From a virus: 27,485 nucleotides of DNA. A program made the position numbers and the translations under genes. The DNA lies in IMG/VR virus record IMGVR_UViG_3300047471_000149, positions 1 to 27,485 of that record. One strand, 5' to 3'. Within the stretch, counting starts at the first letter, position 1; each line of letters begins with the position of its first letter. Below, piece by piece: positions 1 through 8,140 of the stretch. The notes under the pieces are model-generated. The model saw only the letters and a program-made list of their open reading frames with translations, had not been told where the DNA came from and did no database searches.

Positions 1-946
1 CGAGCGCCGCGCCGCCGAGGATGTTTCCAGCCGTGCTCCCGTTGCCGACATCTGGCAAGCCGTGATTCGGACTCATCTGCTCCTGTAACTGTTGGGCGAT
101 GATCTGCTGGGCCAAGGCGCGGGTGTCAGGACTAATGTCCTGCGGTCCCAGCGAGTTCGTGAAGTGCGGCATCGTGGATCCAGCCGGCGCGTGTGCGAAC
201 GGCGAGGGTCCGGTCGTGATCTGGACGGGCTTCGCATTCGCGGCGATCGAGGCGCGGACGGACGTATTCAACCGCTGCTGTGGCGCCTCCAAGCCGAGTT
301 GGGCCAAGCGCAACTGCAACGAGTCATTCGCCTGCTGACTCTGATTCGCTCCACCAGCCGCACCGCCGAGAACCGGCGAGAGTGCCTTGCTGATGGCCCC
401 GGCTTTCCCGAGTACGCTTCCGACCTTCCCTGCCGTCCCGAGGATGCTTCCTGTGCTGCCTGCCGTGCCCGCCGCACCGCCAGCCCCACCCGCAATACTG
501 TTTGGGACACCCGCCGCGCCGATGCCTGGATCCGCGATGGTCGCGCCCGTCGCGGCTCCTGCACCGCCAGTTCCCGCAGCGGAACCGCTTCCGACGGTGC
601 CGCCCAACGATCCCGTCGCCCCAAGGCCAGCCGCCGCGACACCCCCGAGCGCCCCACCGAAACCGAGCTGTAACCATGATTCTGGATGGGAGAAGAACCC
701 GTGATGTTCTGTTCGATCCCACTGTCCCGTCTGTTGGTTGAACTGGTAGAAGTAGTCGCTGTCAGTCGGATCTTCCACGCCGTTTTTGACGACGTTCCAC
801 GCCTCGGGATTCTCTTGCGCGAGACCCGTCATGTTGCCGCTGATGTCGTTCTTCTCTTCAGGCGTCAGCGACGCGGCGGGCTTGTGCCGAATGGCGTACC
901 ACTTCTCAAGCGCGTCTTTCGCGGAGAGTCCTGCGTAGAGGGCCAT
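1..946 (-). CDS. Partial Gly/Ala-rich virion protein, C-terminus beyond left edge
   Basis: An open frame starts at ATG 946 and runs off the left edge without a stop, giving 315 codons. A strong ribosome site (AAGGAG) lies 8 bases upstream of the ATG. The first ~75 residues are polar and look folded (MALYAGLSAKDALEKWY...). Next comes a long stretch of Gly/Ala with small hydrophobic residues, including FGGALGGVAAAGLGATG, which resembles a glycine zipper. After that is a Gln-rich helical part (QQANDSLQLRLAQLGLEAPQ). Membrane-active glycine-zipper segments are common in podovirus internal virion or ejection proteins. Its place at the end of the tail/fibre genes would fit that role, but this is inference. 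The C-terminus is missing, so length and family cannot be judged. Confidence 0.85.
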   Translation of the reverse strand, partial: MALYAGLSAKDALEKWYAIRHKPAASLTPEEKNDISGNMTGLAQENPEAWNVVKNGVEDPTDSDYFYQFNQQTGQWDRTEHHGFFSHPESWLQLGFGGALGGVAAAGLGATGSLGGTVGSGSAAGTGGAGAATGATIADPGIGAAGVPNSIAGGAGGAAGTAGSTGSILGTAGKVGSVLGKAGAISKALSPVLGGAAGGANQSQQANDSLQLRLAQLGLEAPQQRLNTSVRASIAANAKPVQITTGPSPFAHAPAGSTMPHFTNSLGPQDISPDTRALAQQIIAQQLQEQMSPNHGLPDVGNGSTAGNILGGAAL

Positions 947-958
947 GACTAATACTCC

Positions 959-1300
959 TTACACGACGTACTGTTCGCCCATGACCGTGATCACGAGCGA
1001 GGATCCGGCACTGGCGAGACCAGAGAGAAAGTCCGTCGAGACCATTTTCAGACCAGGCGAGAAGTATTTATCCCAATCGCTGTTGGCGGCGATGGAATAG
1101 GCTTTCTCCAGTTCCGTGCCGCCCGCCGAGCCCGCAGTCGCACCGACGTACAGCGTGAAGGTCACGGCCCCGGCCGTCACGTTGGCGATGTGGATATGCT
1201 TGATGTTCGTATAGATCGTGGACGCGGGCGGCGTATAGATGTCGGCCGCTGCGTTCGCGAGGTATGCCGGTCCTGCAATCCGTTTGAGTGTGCCTGCCAT
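959..1300 (-). CDS. Small beta-rich virion protein (fibre-associated)
   Basis: A 113-residue protein with a GGGAG ribosome site just upstream of ATG 1300. It has no signal peptide or membrane segment. The sequence alternates Thr/Val/Ala strands (GAVTFTLYVGATAGSAGG, SSLVITVMGEQYVV), typical of small beta-sandwich phage structural proteins. It resembles the 107-residue protein at 2691-3014 in length, strand pattern and a closing hydrophobic strand (LVITVMGEQ against VVTVTVFGDE). The two flank a pair of Gly-rich tip proteins, so the four genes may have arisen by duplication of a two-gene unit. A role in the fibre or host-contact structure is inferred from position only. Confidence 0.8.
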   Translation of the reverse strand: MAGTLKRIAGPAYLANAAADIYTPPASTIYTNIKHIHIANVTAGAVTFTLYVGATAGSAGGTELEKAYSIAANSDWDKYFSPGLKMVSTDFLSGLASAGSSLVITVMGEQYVV

Positions 1301-1309
1301 GCGGTCTCC

Positions 1310-2011
1310 CTATGCAAACTCGTAGATGATCATCACGCCCTGCCCGCCAGCCGCGCCAGCCGTCGCCGCGCCGCCACTCAGCGTGAGCGCCCCAGAGCCA
1401 CCGCCCCCGTAGAGCGTGCCCGCTGCGCCTGCGCCTTGGGCAATCACCTCGCGGCCCGATCCGCCCCACGGCCCATCCGCCCCACGGCCTGATGTTCCAA
1501 TCGCCGCCGTTGCCACGTAACTCGCGCCGCCTGAGTTCCCGTCAAAGACCACATCTCCAGCACCCGATGCTGACGATCCGCCCGCACCGCCGAGAATAAA
1601 GAGCGGACCCGTGCCACCCGCGCCACCAGACAGTCCCTTGACGCCACCTTTAGCAATCACCGTCGTGCTCGCAAAGGTCGTGTCGTTCCCGTCATTCCCG
1701 TTGTTATTCCCCGCCGTTGGGGCCGTGCCGCCCGCGCCCACCACCACGGTATAGGTGCCCGTAATACCCGTGATGAACTTGATCGACAAGGCGCCGCCGC
1801 CACCGCCGCTGCCAGCCGCCGCATTGGACGCGCCCACCGCGCTGCCACCAGACGCGCCGCCGCCGATGGCATACACCAAGATCGCCCGCGTGCCAGAGGT
1901 CGGGGTGTACGTGCTCGAACCCGTCGCCGTGACCACTTGCATGCCCGTGATGGCATAGCCGGTCGGTCGAGATGTGGCCAGCGTTCCATCGGTGTTGTAG
2001 ACGTTCTGCAT
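1310..2011 (-). CDS. Glycine-rich fibre-tip-like protein, copy 2
   Basis: A 233-residue protein starting at ATG 2011, with the start in a TAAATG junction with the gene before it. The N-terminal ~50 residues form a short beta region (MQVVTATGSSTYTPTSG). The rest is dominated by Gly clusters (GGGASGGSA, GSGGGGGAL, GGAGGTGPL, LYGGGGSG). It ends in a hydrophobic strand (QGVMIIYEFA). This is the layout of Gly-rich tail-fibre tip or receptor-binding domains found in many phages. It is clearly paralogous to the upstream neighbour at 2012-2689: both have a VVTATG/LVTATG..STYTP segment, a GPWGG block and a QGV..I.EF ending. It probably contributes to host recognition; the receptor is unknown. Confidence 0.85.
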   Translation of the reverse strand: MQNVYNTDGTLATSRPTGYAITGMQVVTATGSSTYTPTSGTRAILVYAIGGGASGGSAVGASNAAAGSGGGGGALSIKFITGITGTYTVVVGAGGTAPTAGNNNGNDGNDTTFASTTVIAKGGVKGLSGGAGGTGPLFILGGAGGSSASGAGDVVFDGNSGGASYVATAAIGTSGRGADGPWGGSGREVIAQGAGAAGTLYGGGGSGALTLSGGAATAGAAGGQGVMIIYEFA

Positions 2012-2689
2012 TTAGTAAAATTCCGACACAATCACGACGCCTTGCGCGCCAGCCCCGCCCGCCGCTGCCCCACCAGCATTCACGGACATCCCACCGGAGC
2101 CGCCCGCGCCGTAATTCCCACCGGCTACCCCGACGCTCTGTGATTTCACCGCCGCGCCGCCGCCACCCCAAGGGCCATGCGCGCCCTGCCCTGAAACCCC
2201 GACCGTACCTGAGATGCGATGTCCGACGCCACCGGCGTTCCCACCGAAGCGCACGTTGCCCTGTCCGCCAGCCGCCACGGTGTTATTGGCTGCGACAAAG
2301 GCTTCGGTCGTCCCGGTCGCCAAGGCATTCCCGCTCGTCCCCCCAGCAGCCGTGACCACCACCGTCGCCCCGACCGCCGCAGCAAGCTGCACTTGCGACA
2401 ACGAGGCCGCGACACCCACCGTCACAGTCAGCGATTGCGCCGCGAGATAGATCGCAGAATAGGTGCCTGAGCCGCCTCCGCTCCCCAGCGTAATCTGGCC
2501 CGCCGAGGAGTTTGCGGCGGAACCGCCATTCCCACCGCCCGCGACCACTTCGACGAGCAGAAACTTGCATCCGGCAGGAGGCGTGTACGTGCTGACCCCT
2601 GTCGCCGTCACAAGACTGCGCGATCCGAGCAGATAGCCAGTGAAGGCCGTCTGAACCGGCACGCCGTTCTTGTTGAGGACGGTTTGCAC
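2012..2689 (-). CDS. Glycine-rich fibre-tip-like protein, copy 1
   Basis: A 225-residue protein with a GTG start at 2689, directly after the TAA of the preceding gene (TAAGGTG); GGTGAG lies upstream as a ribosome site. Architecture matches the next gene: a short N-terminal beta part (SLVTATGVSTYTPPAGC), a central strand-rich part (TVTVGVAASLSQVQL), then Gly-rich loops (FGGNAGGVGH, GPWGGGGAAV, GAGGSGGMS) and a C-terminal strand (AQGVVIVSEFY). Gly-rich repeats of this kind form polyproline-II bundles in known phage adhesins. I infer a receptor-binding or fibre-tip role. Having two diverged copies side by side suggests broadened or switchable host range. Confidence 0.85.
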   Translation of the reverse strand: MQTVLNKNGVPVQTAFTGYLLGSRSLVTATGVSTYTPPAGCKFLLVEVVAGGGNGGSAANSSAGQITLGSGGGSGTYSAIYLAAQSLTVTVGVAASLSQVQLAAAVGATVVVTAAGGTSGNALATGTTEAFVAANNTVAAGGQGNVRFGGNAGGVGHRISGTVGVSGQGAHGPWGGGGAAVKSQSVGVAGGNYGAGGSGGMSVNAGGAAAGGAGAQGVVIVSEFY

Positions 2690-2690
2690 C

Positions 2691-3014
2691 TTAACTCACC
2701 TCGTCCCCGAAGACCGTCACAGTCACGACCGTCGCCGCACTCGCCCCGCCGGCAATCGTCTGCGCGGCCTCCAGGGTCCACCCGGGCGAATCATCTTCCC
2801 AGCCACCGCCAGCCGGGATGCTGATCGCGGTCGGTGTGACCGCATGCGAGGCGGTCGTGCCGCCGATATACAGGCCCATCGTGCGCGCCACCGAGTCCGT
2901 ATTCACGGCTTTGACGCGCGACACGATCCACGTCTTCCCCCCGCCCACCGTAGCGAGTGTGGCGACACTGTTCCCGAGTTGGCCCTGATAGAGGACTTTC
3001 CAGGTATCCGCCAT
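2691..3014 (-). CDS. Small beta-rich virion protein (fibre-associated)
   Basis: A 107-residue protein whose ATG at 3014 overlaps the stop of the preceding gene by one base (TAATG), implying translational coupling. The sequence is strand-rich (KTWIVSRVKAVNTDS, RTMGLYIGGTTAS, ATVVTVTVFGDEVS) with few charged residues. It has no cysteine and no membrane segment. Similar ~100-residue proteins occur beside phage fibre genes, where they act as trimerisation, tip or attachment subunits; that role here is inferred. It looks like the partner of the 113-residue protein at 959-1300. Confidence 0.8.
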   Translation of the reverse strand: MADTWKVLYQGQLGNSVATLATVGGGKTWIVSRVKAVNTDSVARTMGLYIGGTTASHAVTPTAISIPAGGGWEDDSPGWTLEAAQTIAGGASAATVVTVTVFGDEVS

Positions 3015-3595
3015 TAACTCAAACTCACGCCAGCAAAATAGGAGAACGTCGGAGACGCGACTCCTGTCCCGCCACCAGAGGAAATCGCCACGTTTGAGGC
3101 GGCGGTAAGGCGACCATCTTGAGCGACGGTAAACTGACCGACCTGTGTACTGCTGCCATAGGTGCCAAAGACCACGGGCGTGCTGGTGAGGCCCAGAAAG
3201 CCGCCGTCGTCGCCAGGATCGCCGTCTAACCCTGGAATAGCCGATCCCGATCCTGATCCGGCTGGCCCTGCTGGACCGGTCGGACCCACCGGCCCCGTGA
3301 TGCCTACCCCTGGAATCCCCTCTGCCCCGTCTTCTCCCCCTTCACTCGGCACCAGTACTTGGGTAATCAGACTGCGTGGCGAGACGAACTGACCCGTGCC
3401 GCTGAGAAAGAGCGTCGGATCATCTGGAAGTGTTGGCGAGAACCCAGGCGAGCGATGGGACGCGACGTAGCCTTCCGGCCGCGCATTGAAGATCAACTGC
3501 AAGCACGAGACAAGATTCTCCAATTCCGCTCGAACGGCGGGGTCTTGAATCTCTGCGCTGTGATGCAGCGCCAGCCGCACGGACATGCCAGACAT
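3014..3595 (-). CDS. Tail-fibre-like protein with collagen-type repeat
   Basis: A 193-residue protein starting at ATG 3595, five bases after the previous stop. A helical N-terminal half of ~50 residues (HHSAEIQDPAVRAELENLVSC) is followed by a linker. Then comes a short collagen-like Gly-X-Y stretch (GPVGPTGPAGPAGSGSG) and a second one (GLDGDPGDDGG). The C-terminal part is beta-type (GQFTVAQDGRLTAASNVAI), like fibre segments that read '..V...GRLTAA.N..I'. Collagen-like repeats form triple helices in phage fibres, so a trimeric fibre shaft or connector is likely. It precedes the Gly-rich tip proteins, in keeping with shaft-before-tip gene order. Confidence 0.8.
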   Translation of the reverse strand: MSGMSVRLALHHSAEIQDPAVRAELENLVSCLQLIFNARPEGYVASHRSPGFSPTLPDDPTLFLSGTGQFVSPRSLITQVLVPSEGGEDGAEGIPGVGITGPVGPTGPAGPAGSGSGSAIPGLDGDPGDDGGFLGLTSTPVVFGTYGSSTQVGQFTVAQDGRLTAASNVAISSGGGTGVASPTFSYFAGVSLS

Positions 3596-3600
3596 CGTGC

Positions 3601-4830
3601 TTAGCCGCCCATCGCGCCGACGAGTTGGGCGTTCAAGAGGGCTTCCTGTTCCGCTGCGGTCAACCCGAGTTGGTCGTAGAACTGATTATTCTGGTTCGTC
3701 ATCTGCTGGTTGCTGAGCTGCGCGTTGATCGCCGCAATCTCCGCTTGGAGTTGTCGCGCCTGCTCCGAGGTCAACTGATTGCCGTAGAGCGAGAGCGTCT
3801 GCTGCAGGTAATTGCGACGCTGTACGCGCTCTTGATTCATCTGCTGCGCTTGGAAGTTGCCCGTATTCAGCGCGGCGGCTTCGTAGCCTGCGGCGGTGCC
3901 TGCGTCCTGACTGCCAGTCGGCACACCCTTATAGGCGTTCGCCTCCGCTTGTGCCGCTTGCCCCTGCTGTGCGCCTCGTGTCTGCGCGGCCGAAAACGCG
4001 TCCACCTGACCCTTGATGACCGGATCTTGCGCGGTGACGGGTTGCCCGTACTGACCCGCGAGTCCTTGGAGTTGGTCGAAGAACGCATTCTGCCGCCCCT
4101 GATCCTCACCGCCCAGCAGTTGGGCCAGCAAGGCTTGGAGGTCGGCCCCGCCCGTGCCGGCGCCCTGACCGGCCGTCGTATTCCCGCCGCCACCGTTGCC
4201 AGGACCGCCCCACGCACTCCAGTTCCCATCATCTTTGACGAGGGTCCAGCCATCGTGGGAGTCCACAATGCGATAGAAGTCGTTTCCCACGTACATGCTG
4301 TCCTGCCGACCGTATTGGTCGATCGGACCAGGACGCGCATCGAAGCCCAGTGTCTTCAACTGGCTGATCATCGAATTCAAGGGCGCGTGATCGGTTTGGC
4401 TGGGCTTTGGCGCGCCAGCCCCGGTCAATTTGGCCCACGTATCTTCGAGGCTTAAGCCCTTGAAGGGACTGGTCGCGTTAAACCCGCCCGTGCCAGCCGT
4501 GGGAGATGTCGTGCTCGTGGTCGGCGTGGTGCTGGTTCCAGGCCCCGGCTCACTCGTGACTGGTCCCGGTTCGTTCTGGTTCTGGATCGGCCCATTCGAC
4601 CCATACCCACCAGGACGGACGCCGCTGCTCGCGGTCGTGTTATAGGACGTGTTGTCCGTGGTGTAGTTCGTGCCGTACGGGCTACTGGTCGGCGCGCCGC
4701 TGCCACGATTGCCTGTCGTGGGATTCGTCAGGTCGAGAGATGGATCTTGCGTAGGGTCCGGCGAATCGGGAATATATTCCTGCGGCGGATTATTCGGATC
4801 GTCAGGGTTGTAGAGGGCCGTGTTTGGCAT
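3601..4830 (-). CDS. Gln/Gly/Thr-rich structural protein, possible internal virion protein
   Basis: A 409-residue protein whose ATG 4830 overlaps the stop of the nozzle-like gene by one base (TAATG). Residues 1-135 are disordered and rich in Pro, Asn, Thr and Gly. Residues ~140-210 contain a compact part with SMISQLKTLGFDARP and DDGNWSAWGGPG. The C-terminal 180 residues are Gln/Ala-rich and helical (QLQGLAGQYGQPV, EQARQLQAEIAAINAQLSNQ), likely coiled coil. No enzyme motif is visible. Long Gln/Ala-rich helical proteins after the nozzle gene in podoviruses are often DNA-ejection proteins. That would fit, but I do not recognise a specific family. Confidence 0.85.
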   Translation of the reverse strand: MPNTALYNPDDPNNPPQEYIPDSPDPTQDPSLDLTNPTTGNRGSGAPTSSPYGTNYTTDNTSYNTTASSGVRPGGYGSNGPIQNQNEPGPVTSEPGPGTSTTPTTSTTSPTAGTGGFNATSPFKGLSLEDTWAKLTGAGAPKPSQTDHAPLNSMISQLKTLGFDARPGPIDQYGRQDSMYVGNDFYRIVDSHDGWTLVKDDGNWSAWGGPGNGGGGNTTAGQGAGTGGADLQALLAQLLGGEDQGRQNAFFDQLQGLAGQYGQPVTAQDPVIKGQVDAFSAAQTRGAQQGQAAQAEANAYKGVPTGSQDAGTAAGYEAAALNTGNFQAQQMNQERVQRRNYLQQTLSLYGNQLTSEQARQLQAEIAAINAQLSNQQMTNQNNQFYDQLGLTAAEQEALLNAQLVGAMGG

Positions 4831-6869
4831 TATTTCTGTCCGTGATCCGAGAGCGGGATCGTCATCTGATCAATCGTCCAATCCGCCGCTTGGGCGAACT
4901 CGTCACCGATCGTGATCTGCACCGTATCGAAATCCGCGTCTTCTAATCCGTCAACCTTCCGCACGACGCGCGTTTCGCCGTTGCCAGAGGGCGTAAGGTC
5001 AATGTTGGCGTCTCGCGTGTTGTACCCAAAGTTCGTCACGCTATCGACGTGAATGACAATGCCCTGCTGTGCCGTCGCCACGATGATGGGTGACTCCATG
5101 CCGAAGATCCGACCACCCTTGTTGGTTGCCATCAGCGGCCTGGTGGTCACGTACCCTTGATAGATCGTGCCATCGTCATCGAGCGCGGACGTGGAGGCAT
5201 CGCACTTGAGGATCTTGGCCGTCGCCCCGGAGCGTCCCACGTAGGGCTTGAGGTCGCGGCTCATCGACGTGGCAACGGTATTGGCGAACAGGGCCGAGGT
5301 GCGGCACTGACAGGAGAGGCCGTTGTGTTGGGACCATCCATATCGGACTTCTCCCGCCGCCACGGTGCGACCCTTGCGAACGTCGAACACGACTTTCAGG
5401 GTAGGCTCATTGTCGGTGTCCACCGAGAGGAACCACCAGACCTGCATGAGTTTGGGATAGAAGATACCATGTCCGACCTTCGTCGTCGCGGACAAATTCA
5501 CGCGCGTGGCGAGGTCTCGGACGTCCCAATAGCACCGCTCCAAGCCCGCTTGCCCCAAGCGATACGCGCCGGTTTCCGCCCAGAAGTAGACCGCCGCGTT
5601 CCCGGCGTCATCGAAGGACTCGATGATCATGGACGCATCGACGTTCCCGATGCCGCCAGCCCCGTCAGGCCCACCGCCCGTCAGTTTACGAAAGAGGTAC
5701 GGGACCACCGGATCGCCCGTCGGCGTGGCCTGGTGGATTTCTCGATATTTGAAGATGAAGATCCGGCTTCCTGAGACTGGCCCGCCAAGGCCCGTAATAC
5801 CCCCGCCATTGCGTTCGCCCACGTCGTCATAATTCCGCAGCCCAGAGGTCGTCTGCGTGGCGGCAGTGACCGGCACGCGCTCATCGTCGGCGGTTCCTGA
5901 GCCGAGCACGGGAGACCACCAGATCCGCGAGGTATTCCCAGTCGTGGCGTAGGCGCCACCTCCCAGGAGTCGATTCCCGTCGCTCCTGAGATAGCGGACT
6001 GAGGTCCAGAGCGTGTACGTCCCTAAGAGGGCCGACAGGGGCATGGCCGAGTACGTGGACGGATTCACGGAATCGTCATAGGTGGTCGTCCCGATGACGG
6101 TTCCAGAAATCGCGACGAGCGTGGCGTTCAGTTCATAGAACAGGACGTTATCGGTCGAGCCTTCCACAATCCAATGCGTGACGGTTTCTCCGGTCGGCAC
6201 GGATGGGCGCGTAATGGTTGCGGCGGCTTTGGCCCCACTCGGCGTAAAGGACACACTCGGCGTCGGCTCCGACAATGCGGCGCGCGTGGTGATGCCATTG
6301 ATGGTCTCAATCAGCGCAAAGCGCACGCGGTAATAACGCAGTACGGCCGGATACGTACCACCGCCAGCCGAGTTCGCCACGGTCGGCGCGTTGGTGCCAG
6401 GGGCAATCCCCACACGACGAATGGTCGGTGACGAGAGGTTCGGGTCGTAACAGTGGAGCCGATCGACCGCAGACTTGTAGGCGATGAACAGCTTCCCGTT
6501 AAGCGTGGCCGTCTGGATGTTCTGGGCTTCCCCCGTGATGTTGTCCGTCATCGTGACGTCGGCCCAGGTCGTTCCGGCCGCAAGCCGCTTGACGACTGGT
6601 GTGGCGGCGCTGTCCACGAGCCAGAGTTCCGCTAACCCTTCATCGGTGCCTGGTTGGTAGCGTGCGATCTTCTGAATGGGCGCCGTGGGTGCCGTGCCGC
6701 CTGTTAGGGAGAGCGCCGTGGCCCCATGCCTCCGATTCGCGATCTGCCCGATTTCCCAATCGACATTTACGGCTTCGACACATTGATTCTGCGGAACCGC
6801 CAGCGGCGAATCGCCGCCATTCCGTCCTCCGGTGAGGTCGAGCAGAATCGGAACGGACTCGCCCGCCAT
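4830..6869 (-). CDS. Tail nozzle / stabilisation-like protein
   Basis: A 679-residue protein starting at ATG 6869 in a TAAATG junction with the adaptor gene. It begins with LLDLTGGRNGGDSPLAVPQNQCVEAVNVDWEIGQ, a pattern I associate with phage stabilisation or tubular-tail proteins that open with a 'G..N..D.P..l..nq...a.Nv' motif. Beta-strand sectors follow (LWLVDSAATPVVKRL, LFIAYKSAVDRLHCYD, RIFIFKYREIHQATPTGD), consistent with a beta-propeller of the P22 gp10 / T7 gp12 type. It directly follows the head-tail adaptor gene, as expected for a portal-adaptor-nozzle stack. It should form the end of the short tail through which DNA leaves. The family call rests on pattern and gene order. Confidence 0.82.
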   Translation of the reverse strand: MAGESVPILLDLTGGRNGGDSPLAVPQNQCVEAVNVDWEIGQIANRRHGATALSLTGGTAPTAPIQKIARYQPGTDEGLAELWLVDSAATPVVKRLAAGTTWADVTMTDNITGEAQNIQTATLNGKLFIAYKSAVDRLHCYDPNLSSPTIRRVGIAPGTNAPTVANSAGGGTYPAVLRYYRVRFALIETINGITTRAALSEPTPSVSFTPSGAKAAATITRPSVPTGETVTHWIVEGSTDNVLFYELNATLVAISGTVIGTTTYDDSVNPSTYSAMPLSALLGTYTLWTSVRYLRSDGNRLLGGGAYATTGNTSRIWWSPVLGSGTADDERVPVTAATQTTSGLRNYDDVGERNGGGITGLGGPVSGSRIFIFKYREIHQATPTGDPVVPYLFRKLTGGGPDGAGGIGNVDASMIIESFDDAGNAAVYFWAETGAYRLGQAGLERCYWDVRDLATRVNLSATTKVGHGIFYPKLMQVWWFLSVDTDNEPTLKVVFDVRKGRTVAAGEVRYGWSQHNGLSCQCRTSALFANTVATSMSRDLKPYVGRSGATAKILKCDASTSALDDDGTIYQGYVTTRPLMATNKGGRIFGMESPIIVATAQQGIVIHVDSVTNFGYNTRDANIDLTPSGNGETRVVRKVDGLEDADFDTVQITIGDEFAQAADWTIDQMTIPLSDHGQK

Positions 6870-7850
6870 TTAGGAGCCTGGCGGGTAGTAGACACCCGTC
6901 TGCTGCAAGGTGGTGAACCGTGTGGGCCGTCGTGAGTTGGCCGTCGATCCGCTCGTCTGCCGCACGAAGGAGCGCATATCCGCAATGCCCTTCTGGAATC
7001 GCTGCTGCTCCAGTTGGACGAGCGCGACCTTCTCACGCTTCGTGTATTCGCGAATCAACGCGCCGGATTCGACCAGCCAATGGAAGTCTTCAGGAATCAG
7101 CGGCTCATCGCTCGCAATCGCCATGTCATTGACGTGCAGTTCGACATCGGCGTGGTAGGTGACAATGCCAGTGGGCGTCGGATGCAGGGCGATGCGCGTG
7201 TATCTGGCGGTCAGGTTTTGAGGAGCGATGATTGCCAGCGGAATCGTCTCCAAGAGGTCTCCGTAGAGGCTGACCGTCCCGATGGGAGCCGCCGTCAGGT
7301 AGAACTTCGTGACCTTGATCCACGTGGAGATATTGCTATCGACTTGCGTGGCCGTCGTGCCGTTCAAGGCGACTTTTCCGCGCCGATACGCACCGTCTGA
7401 CGTCACGCCTTCGACATACGCCCATGTGCCAGAGCCATCGCTGGCAGAATCAGACGCCACCCAGACACCAGAGGCCGACGGCGGGTCTTGACTCACCGGC
7501 GCCGCGTAGCTATCCACGTAATATTCGTACGGATAGGCCGTGATGGCCGTCAGGCCAGGATCAGAGTAGCGGACATCCTGAATGCTCACTTCACGGAGGA
7601 GCAACTTGCGCGTCCGATCCGCAATGCCGTGAATCTTGACGGCCGCTTCAGGTAATGACGCAAACCCCACATTCGCGATCGAGTTGAACGCCAGCACCGC
7701 CCGTCGGAGCCGTTCAAAGCCTCGCATGCCGAGGATGTTCCGATGTGTCTCGTTAATGGCTCTCCGAATCCTGTTCACCACGATCGGATCTGGGTTCGTC
7801 TGGTAATTGAGCCGTTCATAGACGGTCGCTTCAAGGTCTACGAGTCTCAT
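6870..7850 (-). CDS. Head-tail adaptor (connector) protein
   Basis: A 326-residue protein whose ATG 7850 overlaps the previous stop (ATGA). The N-terminal helices (MRLVDLEATVYERLNY, IVVNRIRRAINETHRNIL) and the C-terminal helical part (FHWLVESGALIREYTKREKVALVQLEQQRFQKG) bracket a beta-rich middle. This is the usual layout of phage adaptor proteins that sit under the portal (P22 gp4 / T7 gp11-like). It is longer than those because of a beta insertion at roughly residues 110-190. Genes on either side (fibre-tail adaptor and nozzle-like) support a role in the neck. I am confident it is structural and fairly confident of the adaptor role. Confidence 0.82.
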   Translation of the reverse strand: MRLVDLEATVYERLNYQTNPDPIVVNRIRRAINETHRNILGMRGFERLRRAVLAFNSIANVGFASLPEAAVKIHGIADRTRKLLLREVSIQDVRYSDPGLTAITAYPYEYYVDSYAAPVSQDPPSASGVWVASDSASDGSGTWAYVEGVTSDGAYRRGKVALNGTTATQVDSNISTWIKVTKFYLTAAPIGTVSLYGDLLETIPLAIIAPQNLTARYTRIALHPTPTGIVTYHADVELHVNDMAIASDEPLIPEDFHWLVESGALIREYTKREKVALVQLEQQRFQKGIADMRSFVRQTSGSTANSRRPTRFTTLQQTGVYYPPGS

Positions 7851-8140
7851 CGGTTCACCACTTCCACGCGAAAGGTGCGGTCGTCAATGCGCCCTTCATT
7901 CGTTGTGATTTCACAGGTCACATCGTAGGTGGTCCCGTCGCTGCCGCCTGTCAACCAAATGGTCGCATCGGTGGTCGAGAAACTGCTGGCAGAGTTGGTC
8001 AATCCCGACGGACTGATCGTCCAACTCACGTTCACGATGCGATCGTTGGGCGGCATCCACGGTTCCCAATCGATCGTGTAATCGAGTTCCGCGCTGGGGT
8101 CTTTCGGAATGACGGCAATCGGATTCGCAGATGTGGTCAT
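7847..8140 (-). CDS. Fibre-tail adaptor-like small Ig-type protein
   Basis: A 97-residue protein. The ATG at 8140 is chosen because it overlaps the stop of the fibre-like gene (ATGA); the frame stays open far upstream, but that part lies over the coding frame of the larger gene. It reads KDPSAELDYTIDWEPWMPPNDRI... then ...TIWLTGG..GTTYDVTCEITTNEGR...RTFRVEVV. This matches my memory of a common phage family annotated as fibre-tail adaptor (LDY..DW.. WL ... G..Y.V.C.I.T..GR...RT). It has one Ig-like beta domain and no membrane segment. Its place between the modular fibre gene and the head-tail adaptor gene agrees with joining fibres to the tail. Confidence 0.85.
   Translation of the reverse strand: MTTSANPIAVIPKDPSAELDYTIDWEPWMPPNDRIVNVSWTISPSGLTNSASSFSTTDATIWLTGGSDGTTYDVTCEITTNEGRIDDRTFRVEVVNR

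Noticed and set aside
3625-4455. Plus-strand frame of 276 residues
   Set aside because: Antisense to the Gln-rich 409-residue gene; Leu/Arg-rich with no ribosome site or family pattern.
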